A stretch of DNA of 64,000 nt from JBKEDC01 sp047971925 (GTDB lineage Bacteria; Bacteroidota; Bacteroidia; Bacteroidales; Prolixibacteraceae). The notes below the pieces were generated by a model. It did not search any database, was not told the DNA's origin, and saw nothing but the letters and a program-made list of their open reading frames with translations. Below, piece by piece: positions 63,494 to 64,000 of the stretch (its first letter is position 1; every line of letters starts with the position of its first letter). The DNA lies in assembly GCA_047971925.1 (NCBI GenBank), contig JBKEAC010000003.1, positions 9,374 to 73,373 of the forward strand. Direction: 5' to 3'. The translations under genes were made by a program, and so were the position numbers.

Positions 63494-63700
63494 TCAGATT
63501 CTTTTATTTGACTGGTTTTCATTTTGGTTGAACCGATCTATGCCTCCTTCATTAATCATGCGCTGCCAGTATTTTTCAGCTAACAACTCTAAATACTTTC
63601 GCTTATTTTCGCGTCTTATAGTTGAGCTGGCATTGAAAAAAACAGTCGTTTTTTTCTTAAAAATAATTTTGGGAGTGAAAGTTGGGCTAGATGCTGGCAC
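63494..63700 (-). pseudogene. Decayed coding fragment beside element C
   Basis: The minus strand stretch ends with a protein-like tail: RRENKRKYLELLAEKYWQRM then INEGGIDRFNQNENQ. The upstream part (GGTGCCAGCATCTAGCCCAA) is repeat sequence, so no full gene is present. I do not recognise the family; it could be the end of a former downstream neighbour of smpB or of a mobile-element protein. Confidence 0.35.
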
Positions 63701-63708
63701 CCCTTCAA

Positions 63709-63746
63709 TAAAAAAAGAACTTCTAAAAATTCAATTTCAGAAGTTC
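63709..63746 (-). terminator. Intrinsic terminator of smpB
   Basis: 8-bp stem GAACTTCT/AGAAGTTC (63717-63724 and 63739-63746), followed on the minus strand by seven T. About 50 nt past the smpB stop. Confidence 0.75.
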
Positions 63747-63794
63747 CTTTCAAAACAGCCAATTCCAAACTGTCAAAAAAAATATTATCACACC

Positions 63795-64000
63795 TTAGCC
63801 CTTATAAAAGCGATCCATATCGCGTTTGGCATCTTTTAATTTAAGCGTTTCACGCTTATCGTGAAGCTTCTTACCCTTTGCCAAGCCAATTTCAAGTTTT
63901 GCCAAACCTCGATCATTAATGAACATTTTGAGCGGAACAATTGTCAAACCACTTTCTTTCAACTTCTGTTGAAGCTTACTCATTTCTTTCTTTTGCAAAA
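63795..64000 (-). CDS. smpB: SsrA-binding protein SmpB (partial, 5' end beyond the window)
   Basis: Only the C-terminal 68 codons are in the window; the frame runs off the right edge. KKEMSKLQQKLKESGLTIVP, INDRGLAKLEIGLAKGKKLH and DKRETLKLKDAKRDMDRFYK are classic SmpB sequence, including the basic C-terminal tail that enters the ribosome mRNA channel. SmpB delivers tmRNA to stalled ribosomes. The reading frame appears intact in the visible part. Confidence 0.95.
   Translation of the reverse strand, partial: LQKKEMSKLQQKLKESGLTIVPLKMFINDRGLAKLEIGLAKGKKLHDKRETLKLKDAKRDMDRFYKG

Larger units (their letters stand above)
62476..63794. other. 1.3 kb gene-free region with element C
   Basis: Contains the fimbrial promoter element, the interspersed element C and its 42-bp array, a decayed coding fragment (63494-63640 region) and the smpB terminator. 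In 62640-62880 I see imperfect GCAAT/ATTGC inverted repeats but no clear invertible promoter. Confidence 0.65.

Overview
The window looks like a chromosomal piece of a low-GC Bacteroidota, most likely Bacteroidia/Bacteroidales. Support: the gene order rpmB-rpmG-DUF4295-ftsY-rimO; the five-gene Mfa/FimA-type (type V) fimbrial locus; lipobox (LxxC-like) surface proteins; and a recurrent -7 promoter hexamer-like element TAnnTTTG with, in the best case, a TTTG -33 box 19 nt upstream. Most of the window is ordinary housekeeping DNA with a few accessory patches.

Layout. 1-2100: xerD, then a convergent membrane-anchored EEP-fold protein. 2100-4020: an accessory patch with a 58-codon protein remnant, a KilA-N gene broken by one nonsense codon and an unrecognised ORF that is open right up to the prmC stop. 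4022-9553: prmC divergent from ribD-cls, a CPBP membrane protease, and rpmB-rpmG-DUF4295. 9757-17250: ftsY, rimO, an alpha/beta hydrolase, lpxB and a 946-residue surface protein with an HExxH motif. 17251-19368: a 2.1 kb stretch with no convincing gene but strong non-coding structure. 19369-25193: an XRE regulator, pyrK-pyrD, a class C beta-lactamase-like serine hydrolase, a degenerate aspartokinase homologue and metA. 25212-42187 (all minus): antiporter, buk, ptb, prolyl oligopeptidase, PhnA, two tandem lgt genes, secA, thrS-infC-rpmI-rplT and recQ. 43218-46965: a coiled-coil membrane protein, an EamA transporter, DUF1599 and DoxX proteins. 47097-51999: a uronate catabolism cluster (uxaC, kdgK, kdgA/eda, exuT-like). 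52170-53743: pdxB and a gnd pseudogene. 53782-62475 (minus): a DUF5106-thioredoxin lipoprotein and a fimbrial operon. 63795-end: the 3' part of smpB.

The main unexplained signal is a family of interspersed elements at about 17.5-18.0, 42.3-43.1 and 62.9-63.5 kb, with a partial copy at 7.5-7.8 kb. The two best copies are about 560-600 bp, are bounded by inverted repeats around the core GTTGGCGGAATT, and carry an internal tandem array of exactly 42-bp units. 42 bp is four turns of B-DNA, and most units carry one long A-tract, so the arrays should be strongly curved. No transposase is present, and sequence from one copy also appears at the deletion junction inside the gnd pseudogene.

Other points of interest: infC has no ATG/GTG/TTG upstream of its conserved N-terminus and most simply starts at ATC; MetA carries Glu111, which predicts acetyl-CoA use; an aspartokinase-like protein has lost its catalytic motifs but kept ACT domains; lgt is tandemly duplicated; and there is a 12-bp inverted-repeat operator next to a near-perfect Bacteroidota promoter in front of the XRE gene.
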